A DNA stretch of 64,000 nucleotides from Trichobilharzia regenti (GCA_944472135.2 OX235263.1:4695517-4759516), one strand, 5' to 3'. Counted from the stretch's first letter, positions 1 through 12,235 are shown. The notes: generated from the sequence alone by a model not told the origin. Program-made: numbers and translations.

Positions 1-59
1 TATGATCTATTTTCAGATTGATGATAATAAAATCAACAATATGCATGTCATTCTTGTGG

Positions 60-284
60 GTTTACATTTCTCAGTACAGCTAAAACTACGAATCGCCTGA
101 CTGGATGTCTTTTGTTTTCTCTTTCATCTGGTTGCGTAGTCGTCGCCTTTAACCTCTTCCGCCTTTGATATACTGTGACTTTATATGCCGCTTGTTTCTA
201 TGGTTTGAGTTGAACTTACTATTTTGTTACTCAGTCTTTTAGTTACACTCATGATCTTGCTCACCTCTTGTCTTTATTACATAA
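60..284 (+). mobile_element. Penelope-like element 3' UTR, left part
   Basis: Non-coding tail closely resembling the sequence after the PLE reading frame at 29.2-29.4 kb. It is interrupted at 284 by a second PLE fragment and resumes at 1147. The family assignment rests on this internal match. Confidence 0.6.
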
Positions 285-1134
285 TGAAAACAAAACACGT
301 AGATCAGCGAAGAGTCTCTTTTCGGCGGATTCATTTTCTCAGCTGTTGTGGAGCCAGATACATCGGTCGTTCGACGCGCAACCTGTTCAAGAGCATTCAA
401 GAACACTATTCAGCATAGCTGCGAAAAGGCAGTAATGATGCAGTAAGGAGTGCGATGACTGAACACACCTGGTTGACACACTGATCATTCCATCTCAACA
501 AATGCCTCCCGCTTCAAAGTAATCTACAAAGTAACGAATAACCTATCAAAGGCAATTCGGTTTCGTCTTCTTTGTATCGCTGAAGCTCTGGCCATTCACA
601 TAGAAAAACCGGAGCTGTGCATACAAAAGAGAATTACTCAACCACTTCTACTGTCATCGTAACAACTTTTTTGATTTTGATAACTTAATTTTGTTTGTTT
701 GCCTGTTCTTTAATTGCTTATAATCACTGTATTCATTTAGAACTCTTACACAATTCCATATGCCCTAGATTGTTCCTATGTGTATCCTGAATAAAAGTCA
801 ATCATCAAACTATTCATATTATTACGTAACTTCTTTTTTAACAACTGTCTATGACAACTCATCACCTTTGCTACTACTCTAATTTCCTTAACACCTAATT
901 TTCTTGACTGATTTTGTATTCCGTAACTCCAATTACCAATCTTCACCTGTTTAGTTGAAATAACCGTAAGCAATTGTGTTTTTGTTTGACAAACTTAATG
1001 TACACATATATACAAAGTAACACATATCTATTTGCGATTGTACAGCTAAGAAAATGATTCGTCACTGAAAAGAGACTCTTCACTGATCCATATGTTTTGT
1101 TTTCCTTAATGTCTGGATGGGGATTATCCATGAA
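285..1134. mobile_element. nested Penelope-like fragment with 5' inversion
   Basis: The 850-bp insert is flanked by the 12-bp direct repeat tttattacataa at 273-284 and 1135-1146. Bases 330-660 encode the remains of a GIY-YIG endonuclease tail (HFLSCCGARYIGRS, then AEALAIHIEKPELCIQK). The last 90 bp repeat the start of the insert in reverse complement (285-345 against about 1041-1106), the 5'-inverted layout common in PLEs. Frames are broken, so it is a dead copy. Confidence 0.65.
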
Positions 1135-1146
1135 TTTATTACATAA

Positions 1147-1440
1147 CTCCTTTGCTATTGTATGCAACCATTCATTTCTGTTTAAACTTGAGCTGTCTGG
1201 GTGAAACTTATGTAGGTGTAATTCCTGAACACTGTTTATTAACTTGTTAGCCTTCTATAAAATGACATCATGTCACATTTGCAGGTAGGTTAAAATCCTT
1301 CTGTACATAATCTTAGCAATTCTTAAGGCTATACGCAGCTGATGGGAAGTCAGCGAAATAAGTGCTTCCTTCTTTTGCACAAATCACTATTTTTCTTGTT
1401 TAATTCAAATAATATATATTTAAAAAAACCTAGGAGCTCA
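1147..1440 (+). mobile_element. Penelope-like element 3' UTR, right part
   Basis: Continuation of the tail interrupted at 284. It aligns by eye with 29.39-29.61 kb, including the shared stretch around gcagctgatg. Confidence 0.55.
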
Positions 1441-1469
1441 GGTTCCACAGTCTATTAAATAAATAGTAT

Positions 1470-1774
1470 TGTAACAAAAAGAGGACAAAGGCCAGGAAAC
1501 AGATCGTTTATTAAGGAAATCAACATGTATTTGTATATTTTCATGTACATTATCATAGCTTATTCAAGCAGACAAACACAGTCTTCTGATTCTCACAGAA
1601 AGTTAACCTTGCATCTCTTTTTGGCTGTTTCATGAATGTCAGATCATCTATATGCTAACTGTATCCGCCTATGCAAAGCTTTTGTACTCATTTTTTCTCA
1701 CGACCAATATTTGCGACATAAACATTGACGTAAATTAATGTCTACCGATTGGCTACCAGTCTGCTCTCACCACA
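1470..1774 (+). mobile_element. solo LTR-like element
   Basis: A 305-bp unit beginning TGTAAC and ending CACCACA, flanked by the 4-bp repeat gtat (1466-1469 and 1775-1778). TG...CA ends and a 4-bp TSD fit an LTR of a Gypsy-type element. Related copies are at 4739, 45386, 49027 and 59439. No gag or pol sequence is adjacent. Confidence 0.6.
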
Positions 1775-1778
1775 GTAT

Positions 1779-2185
1779 AACTGTGACAGTCTACGCTCAG
1801 GGTACGACACTGTTAGCAAAAGAATGAATGAATAAGAATGTCAAAGCTGGCGTGTATCCACAAAAGGAGTACAGGCTTTAGATACTCTATAAACAGTGTG
1901 GAGATATACAGTAATTCACGCGTGGAACAAGATCTCGTTCTATAACATTAATGTCAGTCAGATGCGTCGATAATCCTTTGGTAGGATATTCGCTAAACAC
2001 TCACAGGGTCCGGATTTCCATCTCCAGTGGACTCACTGGTGAACCACCCTTGGCCATTAGTAAGTTCAGGAAAGAGGATAGGCTGGGTGTAAGGCTAGTT
2101 GCTCCATCCCATAAGAAAGAATAACACCATTGCTATTGTAACTTCAAAGCTGAAGCTCAGAACACAAAGAAATAAAGTAATGATA
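1779..2185. other. no recognised feature
   Basis: About 400 bp between a solo LTR and a SINE pair. I see no coding pattern or repeat match. Confidence 0.4.
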
Positions 2186-2445
2186 ATAATGTCTTCTTCG
2201 ATGAATTACTGCTTTATCTTCAACCTGCTGTACCCTACTGATCACGTCTTTCCACTAGAACCTCAGGTTAGCTGCCTGAATAGGGCCCGTCGCTAGTGAG
2301 CATCAGATGAATTTTCAAGTATTGGTTTTGTAGGGATCTTGTGTTTGATTGCATGGAGGATTTCATCAAGAGCTGACAAAATTTAGAGAAGCACTGGAAA
2401 ACCTGGGAATGCTGGACAGCTGTTTCGTCCTAGTTTGAAGATGAG
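2186..2445 (-). mobile_element. tRNA-SINE family S2 fragment, body and ribozyme half
   Basis: Minus-strand copy of the SINE family whose head reads like a tRNA and whose middle holds a hammerhead-like core with a CAGCTG stem III. Only the GGACGAAACAGCTGTCCAG half of the core remains; the 5' half is replaced by an inverted copy starting at 2446. Confidence 0.55.
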
Positions 2446-2760
2446 GTGGTAACTCATCGAAGAGGACATTGCGAAATGGTCGCGCTATGTCGTGAATTGA
2501 CAGAAGTTAGAATTCAAGGGCCATTGAATCGGGTCTCAGTGGCTCAGTGGTCTACGAGCTCGCTAGCCTTGTAACCAGAAGGCCCTGGGTTCGAACCCTA
2601 GCGATGGGCGCCTACTGCTGAAGAGTCCAAAACTAGGATGAAAAAGGCGGCTAACCAGGGGTTCTGTTGGGAAGCCGTGACTAGTGAAGTACAGCAGGTT
2701 GATGATGATAATGTCACTCAATGTTTACCTATGGTTCAGGGACTTGATGCGACCTGTTTC
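2446..2760 (+). mobile_element. tRNA-SINE family S2 copy
   Basis: Plus-strand copy. The tRNA-like head has an A box (tggctcagtgg) and B box (ggttcgaaccc, near 2588). A degraded hammerhead-like core follows: CTGAAGA, GTCC, GGAT, GAAA near 2620-2645. It lies head-to-head with the minus copy to its left. Confidence 0.55.
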
Positions 2761-2859
2761 AGGCTTTCATCATCAGATACCTTCTCTATCTTAGGGCTGA
2801 TTTTCAGATTGCTGGCAAACAACAACACATTTCCAAACAGGTATACATAAGGAAATGGG

Positions 2860-3112
2860 GATTGACTGAGCATACTCTGAGGGGACATGCAACTGAAGTT
2901 ATATACTAGACCTAATCTCTAAAGGAACTCAAATAGGCAAAGATGAGGTGGGCGTTGGATGCTGACATGGAGGAGGTCATTTGGGAAATGAAAGCCTATG
3001 AACATTCGTAGAGCCCGCTGAAAATAACACAATAGAGAGTGGATTACATTGGGAATGTGCTGTTAAGGATCTATGTACCCTTAGGAACGCGAGCATTGAG
3101 TAACAGTAGCAA
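2860..3112 (+). mobile_element. RTE-type LINE 3' tail fragment
   Basis: Decayed 3' end resembling the tails at 36.96-37.26 and 57.6-57.8 kb. The ends 'tatgtacccttaggaacg' plus an A/T-rich run are typical of the family here. Confidence 0.5.
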
Positions 3113-3204
3113 CAGGATCGTCTTAAAGTCTCAGATTCACCTCAGTTACTAAGCGAAGTTTTCATAACTCAAGGGATTTACCATTCAGTTAGCCAATGTT
3201 TTCA

Positions 3205-3760
3205 TCTGCTGTTATAGTATTATTATTTCCTTTAATTTCTAGAGGAACATACGGCTTCAACCGCGCGTCTGCTTTGCGTTCGGTTATCTGCTAGAGTTTT
3301 CACCTGGTTCCAAGTCTGCCCACATGCTTTCATCTCCTTTTCACATGACCTCCTCCATGTCACCCTCGCATTGACGACCAACTAACTCGTCACTTCCCTT
3401 TTGAGTTCCACTCGAGCAATGGCTTGTCTAGTGGTGTCATTTGATGGTTTCCTCAGAATATGGCCATCCAATCCATCTCCATTTCTTCCAGCTTATTTGT
3501 TGAACAATCGGTTGCTGTTGGGTTGGTTCTCTCATTGCCAGAGATCTCTCTTGTTGATCTTTTCTGGCTGGTCATCCGATCTTTAGTGGTATTGGGCGAA
3601 GATAGCTGTTGATGAAGGTCTGTAGTTTGTTCGAAGTGCTCTTCATGACGCGCCAAGTCTCTGATCCGTGTAGTAAAGAGCACTGACTTCATATTGGAGT
3701 TGAAAATCCGTATCTTATTTTCATTTTCATGGCGAGTTCTGTTGACCTCTACACATAAAA
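3205..3760 (-). mobile_element. RTE-type LINE 3' region
   Basis: Read on the minus strand, this is the end of an RTE reverse-transcriptase ORF and its 3' UTR, ending at the (AAT)-type tail near 3210. It belongs to the same subfamily as 37695-39145 and 55620-56270. Frames are broken and it is 5'-truncated. Confidence 0.65.
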
Positions 3761-4257
3761 TTCTAGATACTAACAGTTTGAACAGACATGAAGTTGTGCT
3801 GTTAGCTGACGCATAGGAAATCCTGATTAATAAATAAGAATGGATATGTATCACTAACTAATAATACTTGGTCAAAGTTCCCGAGTGCCTATATCTACTT
3901 ATGGAGACGTTAAGACATTGTTTTACAACTGTTTATCCGCACACACACACACACACTGTGTTTAAAGTGTTTAACAAAGGTAGATCAATATTTGTAAGTC
4001 TGAGGTCAAATTTTGATCTCAACTCATACAATTGTGTTTATTATACTTGTTAATACTTGTTTTATGACTCATGATTAGACGAAGTTTTTAAAAACAAGAG
4101 ATGTTCCTTTTCTGCATATAAACCTCTGTTATGTTAATTTCGATTAATTTCCTTGAAGAAGTTCGGACCAGATTGGCGAACACAGGAAACGTTGGAATTA
4201 CGCATTTCAATATCGCTGAGATTTTACAAATAATAATTTTTCACAAATGTTTAGTTT
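3761..4257. other. no gene recognised; (CA)n at 3940-3956
   Basis: A/T-rich intergenic or intronic sequence with a short CA microsatellite. The stretch near 4150-4230 weakly resembles PLE 3' UTRs. Confidence 0.35.
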
Positions 4258-4345
4258 GTTGTTGTTGCTGTTCGTGTTGCCCCAGTAATCTTCATCACCT
4301 CTGTTTTCTCTATGTTCACCTGAAGTGAAATCCTATCGTTGATGC
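4258..4345 (-). mobile_element. RTE-type LINE internal fragment
   Basis: Short match to 38.33-38.42 kb (the CAA-repeat region of the RTE ORF in antisense). Confidence 0.5.
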
Positions 4346-4738
4346 TTCTTCTGTTGTAGTATTATACCTCTCTGAATAATAATGGCCTATTTATTTGATT
4401 TTAAACTCGCATTTATCTGTAGTCTCAAGTAAATTCGTTGAAGTTAAAAGTTATTTGTAGTTTTTATACTTATTAAAGCACTTCTGAGTAGATATCTGTG
4501 CATATCTGGATATAAAATTTAAGAGTAGATACCACTAGAGGATGTAATGGCCTAGGCGTATATAATAAAGGAAGGATATTGAGTAGCACCTTTTTTCTTG
4601 TAGTTATTTATTTCTACATGAGTAGACACACACAACATTTTTACACCAAGTGTTAACTTATCACTCATTTTATGCAGTCAACTAACAACCAGCTAACTAA
4701 TGAACCAGACTGACTGACTGACATAATGTCAGTAGTAG

Positions 4739-5091
4739 TGTAACAACAGAAGACAAGGGCCAGGCAACAGATCGTTTTATTATAAAAATCAACACGTATT
4801 TATATATATATTTCAAATACATTATTATAGCTTATGCAAGTAGACAAGCGCAGTCATCTGATTGGTTGTTTATCAGAAGTTAGGCAGACAAACGCAGGCT
4901 TCTGATTGGTTGTTTCGGGATTCCTCGACAAATAGAGTTCTCTATCTGCGAATCATATTTTGCCAGGTTAACTTTGCTGTGATTGGTTGTTGGATCAGCC
5001 TTGTTCATATTTTCTCACGGCCCATATTAGTGACCTAGACATTAACGTAGATTAGTGTCAACCAATCGGCTAGCAGCCTGCTCTCACCACA
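4739..5091 (+). mobile_element. solo LTR-like element
   Basis: A 353-bp TGTAAC...CACCACA unit with 4-bp repeat gtag on each side (4735-4738, 5092-5095). It is longer than the 1470 copy because of an extra internal repeat of the 'tctgattggttgttt' region. Confidence 0.62.
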
Positions 5092-5559
5092 GTAGTACCT
5101 CTGTCTCACCTTTTTTGAGATAAAATGAGTCTGGCTAGAGAGAGAGAGAGAGAGGGACAGATATCCTTGATATTGAGTAATTAATTCGGGAAAAACCCCA
5201 CTATCTCGTCTAAATCAGTGAAATAAATGTGAGCAGATTATATTCTCACAAAGATGGATTTCATTCTATTGATATCTTGTCATATCAGTTAACGTGAATG
5301 GTATTTAGATGAAGTTTAAGAATGTTGGGGGGTGAGTGGGTGGGTGGTGAGGTGACCATATTGTATTGATAAACATTTTACCAGTAACTGTGTCTGTTTT
5401 TTCTAAGTTTACCCAACAGATTGAAATTGATAATATCCATCTATTATTATTATTATTTTTCAGCTGTCTGCTCAACACATGTCTGATCCATCTCCGTTTT
5501 TGTTGAGCTAACTGCTCAACACCTCAGAGTTTTTGTTGCTAATTAATTCATTGTGGCTG
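5092..5559. other. no gene recognised; (AG)n at 5137-5154
   Basis: Contains a short AG microsatellite, a G-rich stretch near 5325-5350 and an ATT run near 5443-5458. No coding signal was seen. Confidence 0.35.
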
Positions 5560-5599
5560 GTTGGCTGGCTGGCCATTTGTTCTTCATTATGAAGCCATC

Positions 5600-6180
5600 G
5601 AAGGGAGCTGTTGTTACAATTGTTACAACTAATATCATCTACAAAATAAGTTGCAACGACTGAGAAAAACACTACATTGGCCAAAGTGGACATCCCCTTC
5701 GTCTTCACATCCATGAACATAACCTAGCCGTCCAAAAGCCATGTCATCCACTCCATCATGCATACTGCCTCACTGCATACAGACAACCACGGAAATCAAT
5801 TCGACTGGGACAACCAACGTTCAAATATATGACAGAGGAAACAAAAGAATGCTAGAGAAGTTTTAGAAGCTTGACATTCCATTGAATCATCAATCAATAG
5901 ACACATCGAGATAGACAAAATTTATCAACCGATAAGAAAGAAATCTCACACACAAAGCATCAAAGTTCAAGTCAAAGAAACAATCAGTTCCAATACAAGT
6001 AGCTGCCTAGAAGGTGTGAAAACACACATAAACAACCAATCACGACGTTGAAGGTTACCAGGAGAGATGACTAGTAAACTTCAACGAATTGAAGTATGCG
6101 CTGAAGATGTCGCCTAGTAGGGGGCGATGAAAGCTTCGCAAATTAACTATCCACCTCAGAGAACACAAACATATCAGAAT
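5600..6180 (+). mobile_element. Penelope-like element, group D, GIY-YIG tail
   Basis: The translated plus strand gives a broken GIY-YIG endonuclease: an IIYKI start, then HYIGQSGHPLRLHIHEH, then a tail related to the group D copies at 25.4, 33.4 and 63.6 kb. It has stops and is 5'-truncated. The 3' UTR continues to about 6180. Confidence 0.65.
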
Positions 6181-6308
6181 CTACTTCATGCCGAAAGTTT
6201 CATGTTTTGTAAAATGTACTGTATGGAATCACCGAGTCTAATATTCCCGATAACTAAGAAACAATCGAAAGGTGAGTAGGAAAAGCAGGTGAACACGAAT
6301 AAATATAT

Positions 6309-6314
6309 TTTATT
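6309..6314 (-). other. putative polyadenylation signal AATAAA
   Basis: AATAAA on the minus strand, 178 bp past the stop codon of the putative terminal exon at 6492-6777. The intervening sequence is A/T-rich and matches no repeat I recognise. Confidence 0.35.
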
Positions 6315-6491
6315 ATTTACAAGCATAAAACTCTTTTTCATACATTTTTATATTATAATTCATAAAAGATAAACTGTAGAGATCTGAGCTTCAGAAAAAT
6401 ATACAAAAGATAATCTATACAAAGAGAAGACAGTAATAATGTTGTCGACTTCGAGGTATTTTAAAAATGCCAAGAGTTTAAGCTGACTATT

Positions 6492-6777
6492 CTACTTCCT
6501 AGGTAGTGACATTGTTAAAATATCTGAAGGTATTATTGAATACTTCAATGAGCTGTGTTCATATTGATGTCGCTGTTGAACAGAAGGACTGGTTAGGTGC
6601 TTTTCTTGACAAGAACAGTTTAATACTGCAGGTATTTGTGTTGGTGACTTGTAATTTGCATATGTTGTATATAATTTTAAATTTGATGCTGGTAGACACT
6701 TGCATTGCAAGCTGCTGTTGGTCTCACTAACTGGATATCTGGTTAACGTCGGTTTGGCAGGATTCATATTCTCAGAC
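6492..6777 (-). CDS. putative terminal exon, serine-rich C-terminal tail
   Basis: On the minus strand an acceptor (ttttag) is followed by a frame open to a stop at 6492. The 95 codons (phase 2 entry; only this phase is open) are rich in Ser, Thr, Pro and Gln with motifs such as PAKPTLTRYPVSE and SIIPSDILTMSLPRK, like an unstructured cytoplasmic tail. An AATAAA signal follows at 6309-6314. The stretch is non-repetitive, unlike its surroundings. It could be the last exon of the Ig/FN3 gene to the right or of another gene. The tail exon's alternative donor at 18632 leaves in phase 1, so at least one more exon would be needed between them. Confidence 0.4.
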
Positions 6778-6894
6778 CTAAAATTATATTCAACAACAGA
6801 ATGAGTTACGAAAAAAATAGTTATAATAAAAATAGTGTCAAAATTGCTTTTGAGTGAGAATAAAGGTAACTTAGTGTCAATTTAAAAAATGTGA

Positions 6895-8583
6895 CACCAA
6901 TCCTCCAACGAAAGCTGAAGTCTTGAATGCAACCAAGCTTCTGAAAGCTGGAAAAGCAGCTGGACCAGATGGAATACCCCCTGAAGCACTGAAAGTGGAC
7001 CCAGAGATGACAGCAAATATGCCGACTCTATTATTTCAAAATGTCTGAAAGGTGGGGAAGGTGCCTGCTGACTGGAGGAAAGGTTACCTCGTGAAACTAC
7101 CAAAGAAGGGTGACTTAGTCCTCATGGTGCAAGGACTGGCGAGGAATCATGTTCCTGTCGACGCCAAGTAAAATCCTGAGTCGCATCATCCCGGAGAGAT
7201 TAAAGGACGCACTGGAGACAGAACTCCGACCAGAACAAGCTGGATTCAGGAAAGTTAGGCAAGTCATGTTCTGACCAAATCGCAACTCTATGCATCATCA
7301 TCACAGAACAAAGCATGGAATGGCAATCAAACCTCTACCTCAACTTTATAGACTTTGACAAGGCCTTCGATAGACAGCGTTGACCACGACGTTATTTAGA
7401 AACTACTCGAGTACTATGGCGTGCAACGCCCAAATATTCATCAACCTTATTCAACATCTGTACGACAACGGGGGCACATGTCACAACGAAAAACTCAGCT
7501 AGGCGTTCGGAGTAAACACAGGAGTCAGACAAGGGTGCCTGCCTATTATCACCAATGATATTCCTAATTGTGGTGGACTGGATTATGCGTTAGACATTAA
7601 GTGGGAAACTAGAAGACAGGGATATCCTGGACCGACGTGAAGAAACCAGAAGACCTGGATTTAGCGCGTGAATGATTTATGTTTAATGTCACACAAAATT
7701 GAAGAATTACATGCGAAAACTGACTGACAAACTGGTCGAAGAAGCAGCCGGCGAAGACAGGACTCCAGGTGAACATAGATGAGACGGAGGTGATGAAAAT
7801 AACCAAACAACAACAACAACAGCAACATCCAGCCAGCAGCCAATCACCATCAACGAGAGGGATTTGAGAGAGGTAACTTCGTTCACTTAACACTTATCAT
7901 TCACTTATCTCAACTACAGGAGGAACGGACGAGGATGTCATATCGAGCGAGAATCAGGAAGGCGAGAAGCACACACATTGATCAACCTGAAACCAATCTG
8001 GATATCAATCTTCGTCACTCAGCCAGCCAGCATCAACAACGAAATTCAGTCAGATTTTCAATACAAACAACGTCAAGTCAGTCAGTTCTTCTATACGGAT
8101 TAGAAACTTGGCGGGTGGGTCACAAAGAATATTTCCAACAGCCTGTTGCATACCTTCATCAATCAACAACTGTCTTCGCTGGCTCTATGCTGAAGATCAG
8201 ATGGCCGGGCCTGGTCGGAAAGAATCAGAAACAAGAAACTATGGGAACAAACAAACAAAACGAGAACCAATCGCCAATCAACAAATATGCAGGAGAAAGT
8301 GGAGATGGATTGGACACTGGTGGCTGGGGAGGCATCTCACTGGGTAACATCGCGCGAGCATCAGGTCATTGCTCGAGTTGAGCGTGAAAGGGAAGAGGCG
8401 AGTGGGACGTCCAAATGCGAGTGACATGTAGGAGATCGTGTGAAGAGGAGTTGAAAGAATATGGAGTAATGTGGATGCAGGTGAAAAGTACAGCAGAAGG
8501 AAGACAGAAGTAGCAAGTGGAAACGTGCAGTTGAAGCCCTATGTTCCCCTAGGAACCCAAGGGAACAACAATATAATAATAAT
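6895..8583 (+). mobile_element. 5'-truncated RTE-type LINE
   Basis: A 1.69-kb copy starting inside the RT domain (AGPDGIPPEAL region) and ending in (AAT)n, flanked by the 10-bp repeat aaaaatgtga at 6885-6894 and 8584-8593. Several frameshifts are visible. The catalytic-loop region near 7655-7685 carries the same insertion and stop as the copy at 19.6-22.9 kb. Confidence 0.75.
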
Positions 8584-8593
8584 AAAAATGTGA

Positions 8594-9780
8594 AGAGGGC
8601 TTAATATCGATAGTTTCCATTTGTGCCAGAGTTATATGGATGATACTTTCAGTATATGTGACGACAATACAGACATCTAATTGATAACTAAAGAGTTTAA
8701 AAACTGCCATCATACCATCCAATCCACGTTAAAAACACAAACGAACTCGGAATTCAATTTTTTTGGTGTTTTTTGATGGTTCTCTTCAAAGATCGATCTA
8801 CAGGAAACCAACACGGAATGGTCAGTACACAAATTTCCATATTTGAGTCCCTTCCGGAAGAAAGAGAATCTTGATCCACTTCTTATCCTCAAGAATAAGA
8901 AGATTATGTTCAAGTGATACAATCGATGGATAACTGAGGCGACTCAGACAAGTCCTCATAGAAAATGAATATCCTCCAAGATTTATCGAAAAAAAACATG
9001 AAGTTAAAGGAGAAGCTTGAAAGAACCAAGACGATGCCGAAGAAACTGTTGTTTATGAGCGTTGAATTTAAAAGTGATACCACTGCTGAGATATGGAAGA
9101 ATCGCTTATGCAGATCACTGAGGAAATTCACCTGCTCGTGTGGAGCTAGTTAGATTGGCCGCCCGTACAATGAGCACAATTTCCAAACGCATCACTGAAC
9201 ATTATCCGGTATAATTGGCAAAGGGACAATACAAAACAATTACTAGCTCAATTCTTGAGCATTTGGTGAACTCAGGCCACCTAGCTCCACCAGAGTCGTC
9301 ATTCAGCATCATCTACAAAGTGAAGCCAAATGGTACAAAGGCCGTCAGGTTTCAGCTTTTGTGTATGAAGGAGGCGCTGGCAATTCGTCAATACAACCCG
9401 AAACTCTGTGTATACAAAAAAAGTTTGTCCAGTCTCTTATTCTACCTTGGTCTTAACCTCTTCACTAGTCGTTCTCTGTAAAAAAATTTTTTATTTTTCT
9501 TTTCGTTTTTAATTTTTAGTTTTACTTTTAGTTTGTTTTTGCTTTAATAATGAATTCACTATTATCACTCTCATATGCTCCTTCTGTACATTTCATACCC
9601 TCTTCACACTTGTTAAATTGCCACTGATATACCACCTTTATTCTCATCACTCAATAGCAATTTTAACCTTATCAAACTTCTATCGTTGTGCGGTTGAGTA
9701 CCACGTAATTTACAACTTTTAATTTTAATTTTACTTCTTAAGCCACTTCTGAGTTATCATATCAAAAATAGCGTGAGTCA
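8594..9780 (+). mobile_element. Penelope-like element, RT end and GIY-YIG
   Basis: Begins at the RT catalytic motif (YMDDTF near 8632-8650) and runs through the RT thumb and GIY-YIG endonuclease to a readable C-terminus ending 9481 (NPKLCVYKKSLSSL). Many stops interrupt the first part. A T-rich 3' UTR follows. Its 5' truncation point coincides with the RTE insertion on the left. Confidence 0.65.
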
Positions 9781-9859
9781 AACCTTTTTGAATTAATCCA
9801 TACCTTATAAAATTGCAAATAATATTTTGTATTTAGATAAAGCAATAAAAAGACGTAAT

Positions 9860-10850
9860 TTGTCTGAATCGTGTGTGTTATGTATTTGCGCAACACATTT
9901 CGAACAATCTGATCCATCACACACGGACTTATCATAGGAATATATATGAAATTAATAAAGAGGTAAGAGGTGAGAAAATAGACTACTTAGGTCAAGTTAA
10001 AAGGACATATTCAAGGTCAAAATAACAATGAAGACCACTAAACCAAATAGCAGAGGTAATAGTACATCTTCCCTGGTATGTATCAAAACAAAATTTACCA
10101 AGGAAGGTTTAATGTGATGAAGAATTGTTGCTTTGAACGCGTAAAGGTGGTTTAAGCTTTATGATTGCCAGCTAGGGCTTCCACAAACTTTAGGATACGC
10201 CCCAAACAAGTTTTATAGATAGGTTTAAAAGATGTGGTAACGTCAATTTTATGTCCTGTCTCTATAATATGTTAAGCGATAGAAGAGCTAGGTCTCCTGT
10301 TCTCACCAATAATGGGTTCTGAAGACTCCAATTCTTTCTGGATCCATTTAGGAATGTGCTCGGAAGCCAGCCCTTACTTGGAGAGATCGATGAGTCCTCC
10401 ATATGTATGTGTGTCCACACGTACATTCAAATTGGTAAATACAGTGGGATGTGACATCATTTTTGGCATGTTCGAAGGGCTTAGATAGATATAATGGCTT
10501 TACATTCTCTAATATTATGATATTAGCTGCATAAAACGTCTTTTTAACAGGAGCGTTCAGCCTTTGTCTAGTTATCAAGCTGCTTTGATGTCCCATATGG
10601 GGTAGCTTGATGTACACGTCTTTCTTAGGGGCGAGTTGTAGAGTGGGTGTTGGTGTTGTGTCTACTTTATATCTCCTGATGGACTTGTCTGGATACTTGT
10701 TATCAACCAGAGTTTGTGTCAATATTCTTTCTTCTTCATCAAGCGTGTCTTCAGTGCATATTCGTTGGATTCTACTGAAGAGGCACCTCACTCACTAAGG
10801 CTCTTTTGTACCTAACAGGGCAGAAACTGTGGTAATTAAGATACTGTCCT
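9860..10850 (-). mobile_element. Penelope-like element, group B
   Basis: A minus-strand frame at 10348-10791 encodes the RT-to-endonuclease linker and the start of GIY-YIG (CIYQFECTCGHTYIW). The conserved YIG glycine is replaced by Trp, so the nuclease would be dead. Its 3' UTR runs to about 9860. Group B copies are also at 23216-24250 and 62050-63010. Confidence 0.65.
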
Positions 10851-10869
10851 GTCCAGGCAGGTTTTCTAT

Positions 10870-11165
10870 AAATAGATCTTTTTTTGTAGAAATAACTAAA
10901 TAACCACAATCCTGTGATTGTGGAAGCAAATATATATAGGTCGTACAGAAAAGCAGTTGTCTATTGGCATGATAAAGTATTTGCCAAGGTGGTTGAAAAC
11001 AGCTGAAGTCGAAAAGGCCTAAAAGTTTAATAACACTAACAAAATATCTTGTGGACTACGAGCATGATATTCACACACTGTCAAGTCATCCACACTGATG
11101 TCATCAGACAAGCAAACAAGAAGATGCTTACAGTAGCTGACGATTGTGTAATTAGAGTTTGTTAA
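10870..11165 (+). mobile_element. Penelope-like element, group C, GIY-YIG fragment
   Basis: About 300 bp closely matching the C-terminal part of the PLE at 50.74-51.04 kb (gtggaagcaaat...cttgtggactacga). No open frame remains. Confidence 0.55.
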
Positions 11166-11249
11166 CTAGTTCTTACTATTTCTGATTCATTTGAGACTAT
11201 CGTTTGTCATTATCATTATCTTAATTCGATAGACAGTGCTAACCGAGAA

Positions 11250-12235
11250 GTATCATTGATGATATTCTTAATTGTGGTTGACTGGATTATGCGTCAGACT
11301 GCTGGGCGTAAAGAGTCAGGAATACGGTGGACAACTGATAAAAAGACACTGGAAGATCTGGATTTCGCAGGCGACATATGTCTAATGCCACATAAACTCG
11401 AAGACTTGCAAGCGAGAATTAAAAACAAAATGGATGAAGAGACAGCGAATAAAGGACTTCAAATCAACATAGAGAGTACGGAGGTGATGAGGATAACCGA
11501 CGAACAGCAACAACAACAACCACAACCAATCACCATCAACCAGAGAGATCTAACAGATTTTCACTCCTTCACTTATCTGGGAAGCATCGTTTCAACTAAA
11601 AGCAGCCAGAACGGACGAAGGTGTTAAAGACAGGCACCCAGAATAGGAAAGGCAAGATACGCCTTCACCAACCAACCTGAAACCGGTTTGGAAATCTTCT
11701 ACACTCTGCACAATGAACAAGATTCGCATTTTCAATACAAATGTCAAATCAGTCACGTCGTTTTAACGAGTCAGAAACTTGCACTGGGTGTCACGAAGAG
11801 GATTATCAACAGACTACTGCCGACTTTTATCAACGTCTGCCTACGTTGGCTCCCTGCTGTAGATCAAATGACCTGCCAGAAAGAATTAGTAATAAAAATC
11901 TCTGCCTGAGAACAAACCAACAAGCAAGAGCCGACCGCTCAACAAATATATAGGGGCAAGTGAAGATGGATCGACCATATACTGAAGAGGCCGCCGGATG
12001 ACATCTGATGCCAAGCCAATGCTCAAGTAGAATCTTGATATGAAGAGACGAATGGCTCGTCAGTGCGAGGATGACATGGAGGAGATCGTGTGAGCTGGAA
12101 GATAAGAGGATAGAGTCTGGTCAAGAGTATGACTAGCCAGCTGAAGAGGACGGGAGAAAACAGAACAAAGTGGAGATTGTTGTTGAAGCCAGCTATATGT
12201 TCCACTCGGGACGCAAAGGAATAATAATATAAATT
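11250..12235 (+). mobile_element. RTE-type LINE, second subfamily
   Basis: Frame at 11256-11627 gives the RT palm: FLIVVDWIMRQT, then DLDFAGDICLM. The catalytic FADD box reads FAGD, which would abolish polymerase activity. The 3' end runs through the C-terminal region to an (AAT)-like tail near 12230. The matching antisense copy is at 16800-17560. Confidence 0.65.

Noticed and set aside
3453..3854. 133-codon minus-strand frame
   Set aside because: Part of the decayed RTE 3' region, not a separate gene.
6506..6730. 74-codon plus-strand frame
   Set aside because: Antisense shadow of the more protein-like minus exon at 6492-6777.
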